Shown here in pieces: positions 43,301 through 55,357 of a stretch of 64,000 nucleotides of DNA (its first letter is position 1; each line of letters begins with the position of its first letter). The DNA is from Cladosporium sp. IMV 00045. Its lineage: Eukaryota; Ascomycota; Dothideomycetes; Cladosporiales; Cladosporiaceae. The notes beneath the pieces are model-generated. The model made no database searches and was not told the DNA's origin. It worked only from the letters and a program-made list of their open reading frames with translations. The translations under genes were made by a program, and so were the position numbers. The stretch is taken from assembly GCA_001931905.2 (NCBI GenBank), contig MSJI02000867.1:124001-188000 (forward strand), in the 5' to 3' direction.

Positions 43301-44471
43301 ACGCGATCCGATCAATTGTTCTCCTTGCTGTCGCCTGGTCGTGTCGCGCTGCCTCTGACTTGCTATCGAAAAGACGCGGGACTGCACGGCATCAACCCAT
43401 CTCTGAGTTGCACGCCTGGAATCTGCATTGACTCGCGCACTACTTACGAGCAAGAAACACATGGTGGATGCTTGTAACTGACGCGATCGGAAATGTCATG
43501 AGTACACCTGGTGCTAGAGCATTGGAGGCCTTCAGCCACAGGCCTTGCTCCCAAGTCGGCCAGTCTCTCCTGTCCTAAGCTTGATCAACCGGAAGATTCT
43601 TAGCGCTGTCACTCGCGCGCTCTGTTCAAGACCACCGCTCGCCGTGCACAATTCTCGCTCATGACTCACGATTTTGCTATGACTGAGATGCGAAAGTGGG
43701 ACAACAGGTGGTCGGCATTAGCTGGTTTGGGTGAAAAGAGATGCTGGGGAGGAGGCATCGGAGCAAACGCTGGGACTTGGATGTCAACTATCACGCCAAA
43801 AGTTAGAAACATGAATGGGGAGAAAGCGACGTATCGATTGACCGTAATGCTTACGACTGGTGACACGTTAGATGGAACCAGGTTCAAAATCAGTGAGACC
43901 TCACGGAAGGCATGGATGAAGTGAGACACTGACAAGGCATTTTCCTGCAACTGTCTTGACGAATGCTGTCGAGAAGCAAGACAAAGCCTACGCCGCTGGG
44001 CTTCGACGTGAACCAGTGACAAAGCCGCCGTCCCCTGTTCATCTTAGGTCTTTCAAGACAGCAGCGTTCTCAAACGAAAGATACTACAAAGGCTTTGATG
44101 CCAAACAAATCGTGAATCCCAGCTCCGCAAGATCTGAAGCGAAGTTACATTTCAACGGCCCTTTCCCGACTTGGGATGACTAAGGAATGGCCTTGAGCAG
44201 GCAATTAGGCGATAAGTGCAATGCAGACACACCAAACCAGATGGCCATTGTTTTTGCTCTCTGTGAAGCCCCTAATTCACTGACAACGTCAAGTATGAGG
44301 TTTAAACCCAAAAATTGACTGCCCCGTGATTCCGACACTTCACTATCTGATTGTGAGTCGAAGGCAGATCTCGGCTACTTAAAACCCGCATCTGCTCCTA
44401 CTTTGAACCAAGCTTACTCTTTCCTCAACCCCACCAACAACTCCCCCTCTTCCATCCCTTTCATCGCGACC
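40327..44471. other. Long gene-poor stretch
   Basis: Many frames of 60-118 codons overlap on both strands. Two plus-strand frames (43661-43924, 43956-44183) and an opposing minus-strand frame (43666-44022) are equally plausible and unsupported. The last 100 bases hold the promoter of the 44472 gene. No transposon ends, tRNA or tandem repeats were found. Confidence 0.3.
44379..44384 (+). promoter_or_regulatory. TATA-like element TTAAAA
   Basis: In CTACTTAAAACCC, 88 bases before ATG 44472, followed by a C/T-rich leader (CTCAACCCCACC, CCCCCTCTTCCATCC). Position and leader fit a fungal core promoter. Confidence 0.35.
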
Positions 44472-46178
44472 ATGGTGCGCTGGACCCTGTACGAGCGTTA
44501 CACGCTCTATCATCTGTTACATTGCTTCGGTTATCATCGGAACGACCAAGATTGGTGGGTGATTTACACGAGCATGCATGGCAAGAGACGGCCCCACCAG
44601 GTCGCTTACGACGACTGGGGTCAAAGAGACCATGAGTCGCGCGGAGGAATGTACAGGACGCAAGTATTCAAAATCGACGGCAGTCAGTATACTGATGACG
44701 AAAACGTTGCGTTGGTTAAGGCTCTACAGGAAATCACCCGCCACGCGAAAGAACTTGGAATCACCCTCCCAAAGATGGCCAAGAAACCCAGAACATTACC
44801 AGCAAACCAGGACGACGCGCTCGAGCGCTCCACCAACGACCTCTCTAACGCGGATGACAACATTCCCGCTGAAGGACCAGTCCCTACTCCCTTCCGCACC
44901 TCTGAGCGATCCCAGGCTACGGCGCCAGGCTCATCCCTCAACATCGTACAACGTGCTGAAGCCACTACCAGCAGCACCCGTTCCACAAACAATGCGGCGG
45001 ACCGTACCAAAGTCTCTCCATCTTCGCAGGATGGAACATCCCAGCAATCCAAGAAAGCTAGGTACGCGATGACAGTGTCCGAAGCTCTGGCGGAGGTGAA
45101 TCATCCCTTCTCTCCTTTTGTGAAGTGCAAGGAGTACGACGAGGCACCGCAAGAGAGACGCAAAGGCGCGCTGCAGCAGCCAGATAAGACTTCTACAGAT
45201 GGTGGCGTCGGAGATGCCGATACCAACGTCGACGAGGATGCGCAGCCCGCTGAGCCCCCTCTTTTTGGACTTCGCACGGTCGGCCAAGACGTGGAATGGA
45301 CGTACGGCGAATGGGTACTAGAGAACATTGAAGACATCATTTTTGAGGAAATAGTGGAGCCGCCGGCGACCAATGTACGCCGGCAAAAGAAGCGTCAATG
45401 TGTCAACCCGGCTCCTACTCCGAGAGATCGCATCAACGTCTTTTTTGCCTACGTCTTTGACGGGAAAATCGATGAGGAGACCATTGACACAATTATCAAG
45501 CGTGCTGACAACAACAACATCGAAGGGATTTACCGGGTCTGCTGCTACCTCACCGAGCCAAAACACCTGTTGAAGGAATCGTTCGACGCGAGACGGACCA
45601 GTCCCTTCTTCAACTTCCACGTGGCGGCCAGCGTCTTTGGTCGGAAACTCCATATGGTTCATTACAAGGACGTGACCTGGCAGGGGAAGCGAGGCGGGCA
45701 GCCTATGATTGGATTGGAGGGCATGCAACCAGTTGGAAACATGGAGATCCTGGACGAGACTCACCCTGACTTCCGATCCGGTAGTGGTGTCTACACCATC
45801 AAGATCTTCCAACCAAACTGCTTGGGAATGCGTAACACCATCGGAAGAAGCACGGCCTGTGTCACTTTCGACGCGATGATCTGCAATCCCAGGGCATGTC
45901 GCGTATGCTCGGGAGGGAACCAAATCTTGGAAGGGAACGACGCGGAATCTTCCAACTTGCCTCGCGTGCATGGTCGCTTCTTGATGAGTGAGAACGAATT
46001 CTATGCAGGGCCAACTTTGGGGCCGAACCACCATCATGAAGAGTTCGTGGAAGATCTCGAGCTTGGGCCAATCGACGTCGAGTTCACAGACGATCATTCC
46101 GAGCCGGCCATTATCTGCAACCGCTGGAAGTGCGCTTCATGCATTGAGTACATGAGCTTCTACAGGAAGCTTGAATGA
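44472..46178 (+). CDS. WT..ER family protein, 568-residue member
   Basis: One exon from ATG 44472 (GACCATGG context) to 46178. The N-terminal domain starts at once: MVRWTLYERYTLYHLLHCF, WWVIYTSMHGKRRPHQVAYD, then a GGMYRTQVF block and ALQEITRHAKELGITLPKM. A disordered Ser/Thr/Glu middle follows. From residue about 300 the sequence looks folded (DRINVFFAYVFDGKIDEETI, FFNFHVAASVFGRKLHMVHY, MQPVGNMEILDETHPDFRSG). It ends with two three-cysteine motifs, ICNPRACRVC and ICNRWKCASC (each C-x4-C-x2-C), about 80 residues apart. The 31985-34330 protein has the same pair in the same place. Metal binding is likely but inferred. There is no signal peptide, and no enzyme motif that I recognise. Confidence 0.85.
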   Translation: MVRWTLYERYTLYHLLHCFGYHRNDQDWWVIYTSMHGKRRPHQVAYDDWGQRDHESRGGMYRTQVFKIDGSQYTDDENVALVKALQEITRHAKELGITLPKMAKKPRTLPANQDDALERSTNDLSNADDNIPAEGPVPTPFRTSERSQATAPGSSLNIVQRAEATTSSTRSTNNAADRTKVSPSSQDGTSQQSKKARYAMTVSEALAEVNHPFSPFVKCKEYDEAPQERRKGALQQPDKTSTDGGVGDADTNVDEDAQPAEPPLFGLRTVGQDVEWTYGEWVLENIEDIIFEEIVEPPATNVRRQKKRQCVNPAPTPRDRINVFFAYVFDGKIDEETIDTIIKRADNNNIEGIYRVCCYLTEPKHLLKESFDARRTSPFFNFHVAASVFGRKLHMVHYKDVTWQGKRGGQPMIGLEGMQPVGNMEILDETHPDFRSGSGVYTIKIFQPNCLGMRNTIGRSTACVTFDAMICNPRACRVCSGGNQILEGNDAESSNLPRVHGRFLMSENEFYAGPTLGPNHHHEEFVEDLELGPIDVEFTDDHSEPAIICNRWKCASCIEYMSFYRKLE

Positions 46179-49005
46179 GCCATCATGGGGGTGGTGAGTT
46201 TGGGGTTTGGGGTTTCATTGGAAGGAGGATTGGACACAGACAAAAAGACTACACGTGTTGCGGCGAGCCAAACATGCGCTTAGAGCGAGGGCTTGTCAGA
46301 GACGGGTTGTTTCTTTCTGGAGTCTCAGTATGGGTGTAAGAACGTGAGATGCAGGGCTAGATTTGGCGCAAGTTGGCTTTCGTTATCGGAGTGTTTCGCG
46401 CAGTTCCCAGCGCTTCAATGGGAAAGAAACGTAAAAATGAAATGCAATACAGCTCAAAAAATACTGATCCCCAATGACATCTACTCGGACGTGTTCGTCA
46501 GTAGTATCAAGGCCTTTGTGCGATCTTACTCACACGTTCGCGAAGGCGCCGGGGCATATCAAGGTCACCGCCGTGACTCCAAACAAGATTCGATGCTGAA
46601 AAGTGGGCCAAGCAGTCAACAAAGACTCCTTATCTACAGCGTTGTTCGGAGCCATGCAATTGATAATACTATTAACATCGGGAGAGCATAGTTGGAGACT
46701 ACATAATTGGAGAAGACGTAGGCTGCGAATGATACCCAGGTGAAGGCAAAGAGTGCTTCTCATTGTGGCCAAAACAAATTCTGGATTCACATCACTGCTC
46801 TTGATCTTTTTCACCAGAGCTTGGTCGCTGCTGCCTGTCTCACAGCACCGAGCCGAACTAGCATTGATGAGTTGGAAGTAGGTCTGGAGCCGAACACGCA
46901 ACAGATGTAGATACAGTAGGGCGCGCTGCCCAGCCTCTTCGTGTACCGTGACTTGTGAATCGACGAGATAGCCGAGCCTGTTTCACAAGCAATTGTTGCT
47001 CGGTACACAGCTGCCACTCTCCGTAAGATCTTGAAATACACAGGTTCTTCTAGAGTCGTTCACACCCTTTCTCTTGTTCTTGTTGACCGCGTCTTCCAAA
47101 ATTTGCTCTTTTCTTACAAAGGCAAAAAACAAGGATTTGTGTCGTTCTGTTTCCCCTTCGATATGGGTTGCGTGGCCGCTTGTGGGAGATCGTGGTTTCG
47201 AGAATCGCTGTTGTAGCCACCGATAAAGCGCCGATTTCGCACAACTGGTGATATGACGACGGGATGGTGGAGGAAGTGGGGAGGACTTATGTTCGGTTGT
47301 TCGTGAAAGAGGGCATGAAAAGCCACGATCCAGACGCCAGCAAAGTTGGTGTTATTGCTCGCACTGATCAAAGCGAGCTGACCTGTTGTGAATTAGCACT
47401 GCAAGTTTTTCGACCGTGGCGGAGGACAGATGCCAAAATGATGTCCTAGCGAAGGGAACTCAGTTTCTGCTGATACAGCGGGCTCATCAAGAGCTTACCC
47501 GTAACCTCTGCCGTTGTTGTAGATGAAGATACTGCGCAAAGCAATATCTTCCTGAGGCTCATCGCCATACTGAGCTGTTAGTCAAAGAGCGTTGTCGTGT
47601 ATCAAGCTTTGTTGCAGTAGGCCTTCCTGATCAAAAACGTCAAGATGAGGACACATGCGGAGTCATACCATACTATCGGACAGACGATGTGGCGGTATTG
47701 GGGCGGCGCTCCGGCACCTGCGGGAGGGCAGAGAGGATGACTGGAAAAGAGAATAGACTTGGTATGAATCTTAGCCCAGTGTCTGTGGCTCTGGGTTGAA
47801 TGCCGAAACACTAAACAAGACACAGATGAGCAATGGAAGAACGGCTTCACGTGGGCCAAAGGCGACAACAGATATCAAAACATCATGCGGGGTGACAGCG
47901 CGCGCGAGGCAACACATGCGACTCCATACCAGCTACATAGTTTGCATAAAGGAAAAACGGCAAATCACTTGACAAGCACGAGATAAATGACAGGTAAGAG
48001 AACAGACATTTTGATTGAAAAATACATAATGTAGATTCACGATGCATGGAATGTTCGCCCCTATTTGCATTACCATCTCAGCCTCGAGAGAGGCGCGAGA
48101 CAATGCAGCGAGGTGATGTGAAGTTCGATCTACGCCTTGCCTTCTCCCTCCATACTAGCCAGTATGAAGAGACTTGTGGGCATGCGAAGCAGAAGACCTG
48201 GCCGTTGGAAATCACTCCGCGGCGCACGTCTTTGCCAGTGAAGCACAAGAGAGTGAGTGAAGTCCAGTGCGCACCACCTGACAGAGCAGGGCCGCAAACA
48301 GACAAAAACAAAAGAGGCCACAGAACAGCTACCCGAAGGCAAAGCTGAACGGGCAGAAGAGGGTCGAAAGCACTTACCTGCAAGGGAAAATGGGAAGAGG
48401 AAAACGACATGGACGTACCTGCGAGTTACTTACCTTCCAATGCCGCCGTGTTGACATTGGGTTGTCGAAAAGCTGCTGCAAGGCGAAGTGAGGTTGCGAG
48501 AGAATGCGAGGATGGTGAGTGCGCCTGGGGGGAGGCTGGCGGGTGGTGGAGGAGAAAAGGGAAGTCGAAGGTGAGCGAGGTTGTGAGGGAAGAAGTGAAG
48601 GTCAAGAGGAGCTGGGAAGGCCCTGATATACCCTGGAAGCTTGGCATCAGGCAGCTACAGCTACGTCCGTGCACTTTGATTAGGTGCCTTACCTGTGCCT
48701 CCAGATCACCAAGCTGTCCGGATTGGGGCAAGCGTGATGGCAGTATCAACATATTCAGAAAGCAGTGATTGTCATGTTGATACGTGTGATATGATGAATA
48801 GGGCATGATGAAGTCATATCAATGAGTCCTTGTCCCAATAGTACCTAGATCTCTGCACGTTCAGTCCAATTCACATACATCAATTCTTCCCAGCCACTTC
48901 ATTTCTTGAACAACATCGAGCGATACGTGATCCATACATGTAAACAGTGCCTTCCTAACCCAGCACAATCACACACAATCAAATGGAGCTTGAAGCTAGG
49001 CTTCG
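46179..49005. other. Gene-poor stretch
   Basis: After the 3' flank of the 44472 gene only scattered frames under 130 codons occur, overlapping in antiphase (46293-46691, 47114-47371, 48426-48806). None has splice signals or a recognisable motif. Confidence 0.3.
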
Positions 49006-49435
49006 TCATCCTCCCGCCACCTTGATTGTGTTGATTCGAAGCAGGGTGGTCCGTGGGTCTTGTGATAGCAGCTCCGCAGGCTGCCTACAAGACTCCTTCT
49101 CCGCTCTCACTCTTTCGACTTCTTTTTCTTCTTCTTTCTCCATCCCAGTGCAAGAGTCAGCGTACGCCAGTGAGGACTCGTCCGAGGCTACGTGCTTTTT
49201 GCGAACTATTAATGACCACTCTGCACGGTCTTCGGATCGTGCAGAAATATTTGGAACCTTTCGACTTCACAGTCATCGACGCTTTTTCATCATGCTCTTG
49301 CTTTTCGGCAAGGTCTTGGAGAAGAGCTTCGACGTCCTCAAAAGCCACGGTGATGTTTCTCTCATGCAGTGTCGCATTCACGCGTGGTTTGTCAGGCTGT
49401 CGAGAAGCGATCATACTGGGTAAACTGTCCTGCAT
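49006..49435 (-). pseudogene. Coding-like block split by a frame change
   Basis: ATG 49435 opens MQDSLPSMIASRQPDKPRVN and then FEDVEALLQDLAEKQEHDEK in one frame. Near 49250 the protein-like sequence moves to a second frame (SEDRAEWSLIVRKKHVASDE, CTGMEKEEEKEVERVRAEKE, DPRTTLLRINTIKVAGG), ending at TGA 49008-49006. No good intron joins them, so a small indel in a decayed gene is more likely. The combined product would be about 140 residues, charged and coiled-coil-like. Family unknown. Confidence 0.35.
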
Positions 49436-51163
49436 GTTGATTCATGGAGTTACTACAGACGTTGATGCTTTGCGCATGCTGTATATCGTATGTCGTCGCA
49501 GTCTTCGTGTCGTTGCGCGTGGGAAGCTTTCGTTGCGCGTGCAATTTGATGTACTTCACAACCCTCAGACCAAGCTATTCTTTTCGGTTTGTTATTTCTT
49601 AATCAACGAGCAAATACAGCATCTTCGAAAGCATGATATTCACCACTCTTGCATCACAGAACGACGTGTCTACGTTGTGGGTGGAGCTGCTCGAGCGCAG
49701 CACCGATGCGAGCTTTGCTGAAGCGAAGTTGCTTGGGCAGGAGGCTTCATGCAAACGAAAAAGACGACAATCAAAGACAGTATGTGGCAATGTCCATTTG
49801 TCAAAACATTTCTGCCAAATACGACATTTTTCAGAGTGATCATCTCCGCCTGGAAAGCATTGTTGTGGAAACGCATTCGATAGACTCCAGCGCTTGATTT
49901 GCTGCGTTGCTCGAACAACACCATTACAACTACTTACCTTGCGGGTCTTCGATGTACCGACACACAGGTAGGCCGACCACACGCCCATTCCAAGACCGTG
50001 ATACGCGTCGACCTGTCGGAATGTTCACAGCAAGCGACAACCAACATGGGTTGCGTCGCCCAACAAGACAAGGCCCGTCCAGAGCATCTTGGAAACCCCT
50101 CCCACACGATCCTCTACCGCCCTCGATAATGAATCGTCCTCATCGATACTGCTGCTCCATTCACGCAATCGCAGCGGGTGCACACCTTGGGAGAGCATGA
50201 CGCCACCACAGCAGATCACCATGGGTGGCATACAGTAGAGACTTGCCCACAAGGACGCCTAAAGAGATGAGCACTTCAGCAAGAGGCAGAGCAGCGCTGA
50301 AACAGCCTCTTTACATCACAGGGTAATGGTACCGATTGAGGCGCGCATCCTCTGGGATGGATTGAGTGTCCATGACCCGCGCAGCGGGTTTAGGCGCATC
50401 ATGTCTGAAGAAACGATCACCAATCAGCGAATCATGCGCAGAGAGAAATAGCAAGAGGTGTGTCATTTTGAGCAATGGGCGTGCGGTGACAAAGTTCCAG
50501 CTCTTACAGACTGATACGCTGGTCAGTTCCTCGACGAAGGCACTAGCATGTCCACTTTGGAGCTGAGTGGCAATGCTCGGCCGGTATAGCGACTACGGAT
50601 CAACAGTCATCGAGAGATTGCACAGCGGCTCAGAAGTAAAGCTTCCATTGGGCAAGATACTACAGCGCAGCATCAAAACGATGTTAACTTCCGTCGTCGG
50701 CCACAGGGAACGTGATCGGGCATCCAATGGCAGCTAGCTTTGACCGAAAGGCAAAAAGTGGAAGTTCAGTGCGGCAATACACATCGTTGATTGACGCAAC
50801 CTAAACCTTCAATCATCCTTTTGTACAACCCATCCGCGCAGAAGATAGAGCCGAAGATACCCAGCCTCTAACAAATCACCACTCATCTGGCACTACTGTT
50901 TATCCGGGGTCCAAGAGGTTGGTGGCTCGCAAAGCGTCACAACAAGCCTGCACACAGTTTTATCTTCAAACGATCCTCAAAATCGACTTGCAGCCGCCGT
51001 CAGCGCTTCCACTAACAGATCGACCAGAGAGAAGAGAGAGCCGCCATTCGAAGCACACGACGCATCGGCGCGTCACAAAACGTCTGCCCGATTCTGAGTT
51101 CTTGCGCGTCTTTCAATTTCTCCCAAAGCTTCGAGAAAAGTCCGAGTGGGTCGTGCTGCTCAC
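49436..51163. other. Gene-poor stretch
   Basis: Short frames only. No tRNA, repeat or promoter feature was seen that I would support. Confidence 0.3.
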
Positions 51164-51398
51164 ATGGCTGACGAGAGAGCGCTGCCGTCGCAGATCATCC
51201 TGTCCCTTCCGAGCAAGTCCCCGCCAGCCTCACTTCTCCGCGTTCTTAAGAGCTGCAACGGCGCAAGCCGGCAAGGAGCGGTTGAAAAGGTGGGAGACAG
51301 ATGGACTGGAAGATCTTGCAGCGAATCTATACGAGAAAGGAGGCGGACATACCGGCGTGGAAGACAGGACTTGGAATTCCTTTTGGCACATCGAATGA
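51164..51398 (+). pseudogene. Small gene remnant with a frameshift
   Basis: ATG 51164 begins MADERALPSQIILSLPSKS and PPASLLRVLK. Around 51250-51265 the convincing sequence switches to another frame, continuing AGKERLKRWETDGLEDLAAN and EKGGGHTGVEDRTWNSFWHI, ending at TGA 51396-51398. Joined across the shift it would be about 78 residues with an even, helical composition. The two halves abut without room for an intron, so a 1-2 nt indel is likely. The style recalls multi-copy hypothetical families of Dothideomycetes, but that is from memory and unchecked. Confidence 0.4.
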
Positions 51399-51894
51399 GC
51401 ACGCCTCTTTGAGTTGAGTTGATTCACGCAGACTGGGAGATACCATGGAGCGAAAGTAAGCGACTGCTGTTCTCAACGTTCCTCTGCAATTCGCTCCAAG
51501 TGGGTTGATTGTAAGACCACTGCATGCTCAAGAGATTCTGCTTTGCTAGGAAGGTAGGAGAATACAGGGCATTGTTAGAGCTACTGGTTCTAAAATCATT
51601 TCTCTCGCTATTCATTTCCTGTTCATATTCCAGGCTCTAGTTGCTCCTGTGCACTTGTGAAGCTGCCCTTGTGGCGTTCCGTTACTAAGGTGGAATTTTC
51701 CTATGCCTTTGGTTTCACCCTTTGGCTTACTTCAATCGCATCGACCTCTACTCTGCTGTCGTCACCAACATTGCCTGTTCTTTAGGACGAAGATCAAGCC
51801 ATTCTACTCTCACCCATTGCACCTGTGTCCTTCACAACGACCTTCAGGTAAATTCTACCAGCATCAAGAGATTCGTATCACCGGGGTCCAGCAA

Positions 51895-53800
51895 CTACGG
51901 TCGGCAAGCAGCGTTGCGTACAATTTTGTAATGCTCTCTTGCTTCCATCATCGAGCCGAGAGAGTATGCCTGCTCTGAGATCAATTGAATCTGCTCAAGG
52001 CGGTGCGTGTTCTGATAATCTGCTCCCATGGCCCAGTCATCACAAACAAAGCCAGCAAATTTGGACATGGCCTCGCAGTTAGCTTCCGACAATAAGAAAA
52101 GTCTGCATTGCAAACGGACGCTCATCCCAAAAAGCGGTTTCAAGGATGCAAAGGATCCCTCATGTGGCGGAGCAGATGGACACGAGAAGGTGACGCAGTA
52201 CATATTGCTTATTAACCTCAAAGCCTCTCGCACTGCGCAAAGACCGCCAGATCACCTCAAGAGCAGATGTAGCCGCCATGATGCCCGAAGAATGTCATGG
52301 CTTCACTGATAGCCGCCGAGTGAGGGAGCGTCATCATCATGCCATGCTATATTGCAGAAGTGGAAGATATGTTGCCTCTCTCCAGCATTTGCCCGCGGTT
52401 TGAATGTCAATCTGTCTTGTCGGCGGACGACCAGGAGCCCAGCAGCGATACCGAATTGTGCAAAGAGCTCTTTAAACCGAGTCGCCAGATCCACAGCTCC
52501 GGAAACCGAGGTCAAGCCCTGCTCGCAACTCAGGCATTTTACATGGATTTGATGGCCATTGAAGAAAGTCGACCTGACCGAAGCCTTGGAACGGCTTCTC
52601 GACGACCGAACGACCGCATGGCACGATACCGTTTCACACCTCCGACTCTACCTGTTGCTTCACGAGCGCAGTCCACCAAATATGTGGGCACCGCAGATCA
52701 TGGACTTGCCTGCTGCGGCAAGGGTCGAGCAAACAATCGAGACCAATCAACCATTACGGAAGCCAGGATGATCTTTGAACGATACCTTCATTCTGCGATT
52801 TCGTTGCCTACACCAGAACCAAAAGTACGGGATGTGATCTTCCAGCGATTTTCTACGGCTTGGATCTTGCCAGCTTCCCAGTCGGCGCCTCATACCCTCG
52901 AAACAGAACATCTCATCGGCTGCGGCTTTCCAGCACCACTTGCCGTTTTGAAGCGAGGACCGAGAGCCCAGCAGTCTCACGGAAACTCTTCCGGTAGGAC
53001 TCCATCTCACGGTAGGAAAGCTGTCAACGTTCGCGCTAGAAATGGCATGCCAATCTGCGCACGGTATTGAACTCACACCTGGAGTATCTGCGCCTCATAG
53101 TCCTTTGACTAAGAGCAGCTTGAAGGCTGGCCAGTCCAGCGCGCCCGAAGACACGGACAGACGAGACGCTGTGAGATGAGGACCTCACACACAAGCACTG
53201 ATGCGTCTGCGCTGTTTGGTTTGAAGCCTCCTCGTCTTGGAGCTTGAGGTAAGGAAGCGAAAGGATAAGCATCCAAGCCTGCGGCAGACCGCTTCGCTCC
53301 TCATTTCGTTTTGCAAAGAAGTTACATTCTCATGACTGCGCAACTGATGAAGCAGTGGCGGTCTTTTCAGGTCCCGCATCATGCTGTCGCAGCGGAACAG
53401 AAGGGGAAAATGCTTGTCTCCCACATCGCAAATGAACACCTACGATGCTGGCGCCAGTAACAAGAGGGTGGAAACCATTACCATGCTGATGATGGTTACC
53501 AGCTTTCTCTCTCCGGTGAAATAACACAGCGATCACCTAGAGACAAAAGCGCACAGGCTGCAAGACAGCAGGCCACGGAATCAATGATCTGTCACCGCGA
53601 GCCCTAGCATGCCTATCAAGGGCGGATCTCTCGCATTGGCGCAGGGGCACGCCACCACATGCTGGCGTCCGGAATGAGCTTTGTAGCCGAACCCAAGTCT
53701 TACCAAGGTGGACCAAAGCGAGCCGTCGATCGCGGCAAGCGGAATGCAAGCAGTGAAATTGAGGTCTCTCAACCATGTCGCATTTCGCTGTGATCATGAT
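51895..53800 (-). pseudogene. Decayed multi-exon-like coding region
   Basis: Several minus-strand blocks read like protein. From 5' to 3' they are LNFTACIPLAAIDGSLWSTL (near 53720), VFICDVGDKHFPLLFRCDSM (near 53410), RFKELFAQFGIAAGLLVVRR (near 52470) and LFLLSEANCEAMSKFAGFVC (near 52070). They lie in different frames with stops between and only a few possible splice sites. The plus strand also has coding-like bits near 52565-52770. This may be a large decayed gene or nested remnants of two genes. I cannot name the family. Confidence 0.25.
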
Positions 53801-54770
53801 TCACCGACATTCATGAGGCTCAAGAAAGCCGACAAGATCGATCGGAAACAGCGCCAAATCCAGACACTCGTACCGAGCTTTCCTCTCCGGACGCAACGGA
53901 CTCGACGAAGTAAGAGGCAGCACTATTGGTGAAAGACCTGAAGTCATAGGACAGAGCAGTGGAAAATATTGGGAACGCAGCTGATAGTGATTTTGATGCG
54001 CATATTGGCGATGCATTACTCATTGGGCACATCAGGAAGGGCTTAATCATGATGGGAAGCAAACAATGAAGGTATGAAAACAATGCAGCTAGACGAAAGG
54101 ACGCACGGTTACGAGAGCAAGCGGTCAGGCGCAAGAGCGAGAATCAAAAGCATATGACTCTGAGCAGCGGGCGGAAGCGCGTGACTGCAAGAGCCAGGAT
54201 TCATGGATGCTGAGCAGCGAAGTTCGGGCAACGTGGTGGGGTTCAAGAGCAATGATACAAAGGTGAAGGACTCGTGCGAAGGGAAATTGCTGCATGTGAG
54301 AGGGAGCACAGAGCAAGGACAACGATACCTACCATTCGAGCGGGTGAAGGTAGAGGTTCAAACATGGAAGAGCATGGATAATGGAGTGAGAAGATGAACA
54401 TGAGTGAAGTGGTGATGAAGACTTCATGTTGATATTGAACAGCCCAACACTGACGGAAGAGCAACCACGAATCGGTACGTGGCCTGCCGCAAAACTTCCA
54501 AGATGACTTCCCTCACACATGCCCACCCGGTCATCTGCCCTTGCCCCAACTGGCCTCCCACCCTTCCTCCAAGCATGTCCCAGCATCCAACACCAAGTAC
54601 CAAAAGCCGAACCCCGACTGTGGAAAACCCCAAAGCCACAAGAAGATAGGCCGCCCTAGCCTTCCACAAGGCAAAATGACACAAAATAATACCCGCCGAC
54701 TCCATGAAGAAGCCTCTGACAATGTGTGCGCAAAGCCAGCCACCCGGTGTGCAAAGACACCGCCTTCGCC

Positions 54771-54803
54771 CGGTAGTGTCCGAGACACGAATCCAAACTC
54801 GCC
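54771..54803 (+). repeat. Direct repeat unit 1, copy 1
   Basis: Begins CGGTAGTGTCCGAGACACG; aligns with 54838-54870 over 33 bases, with differences that are mostly C/T and A/G. Confidence 0.55.
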
Positions 54804-54837
54804 TAACCGGAGTACGGTCGGCTGACAAGAGACCGCC

Positions 54838-54870
54838 TGGTAGCGCCCGAGGCCCGAACCCAGACTCGCG
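54838..54870 (+). repeat. Direct repeat unit 1, copy 2
   Basis: Begins TGGTAGCGCCCGAGGCCCG; the GC-richer copy, as expected if copy 1 suffered more C-to-T change. Confidence 0.55.
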
Positions 54871-55187
54871 CCAACGCTAGAAACAGACCAGCTGCCAGTG
54901 CGAAGGCGCTCAGAACGTGATAACCCGCCGACTCACAGGGGAGCCTCTGCCTGGAGCGTCCTCCGAGGCAGCCACCCAGTGGTTGTTAAACCACTGCTTT
55001 CGCCAGGTCGGTGGCATCCAGAGATGCGCTTCCGCTAGGCTGCAGAGAAGAGAGAGAGACAATGTCAGACTTGAGGGTACGCCGCAGGCTAGAACTCCCG
55101 AGGAAGCTCACACCCAAAGCACACCCCTTCGCCCGGCAAAGTCGAGAAGCTCACCCAACCCAAGTATCAACGACCGTACTCGCAGCC

Positions 55188-55224
55188 ATAGAAAACGCCC
55201 AGGGGTGTCTCAAGGCAAAGAGAC
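55188..55224 (+). repeat. Direct repeat unit 2, copy 1
   Basis: ATAGAAAACGCCCAGGGG onward; pairs with 55358-55395 with only transitions over the first 31 bases. Confidence 0.55.
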
Positions 55225-55357
55225 TTTCTTGCACATGCTGATGGTAGGGTTGAAGCGAGAGATAGGCCGGTTTCCGGGGGTGCAACTGGACCGAGCCCAC
55301 ACTGATCAGCGCTTATTCTACACCACCCGATGTCGCGGCCAAGTTGAGAGTCCGCCC

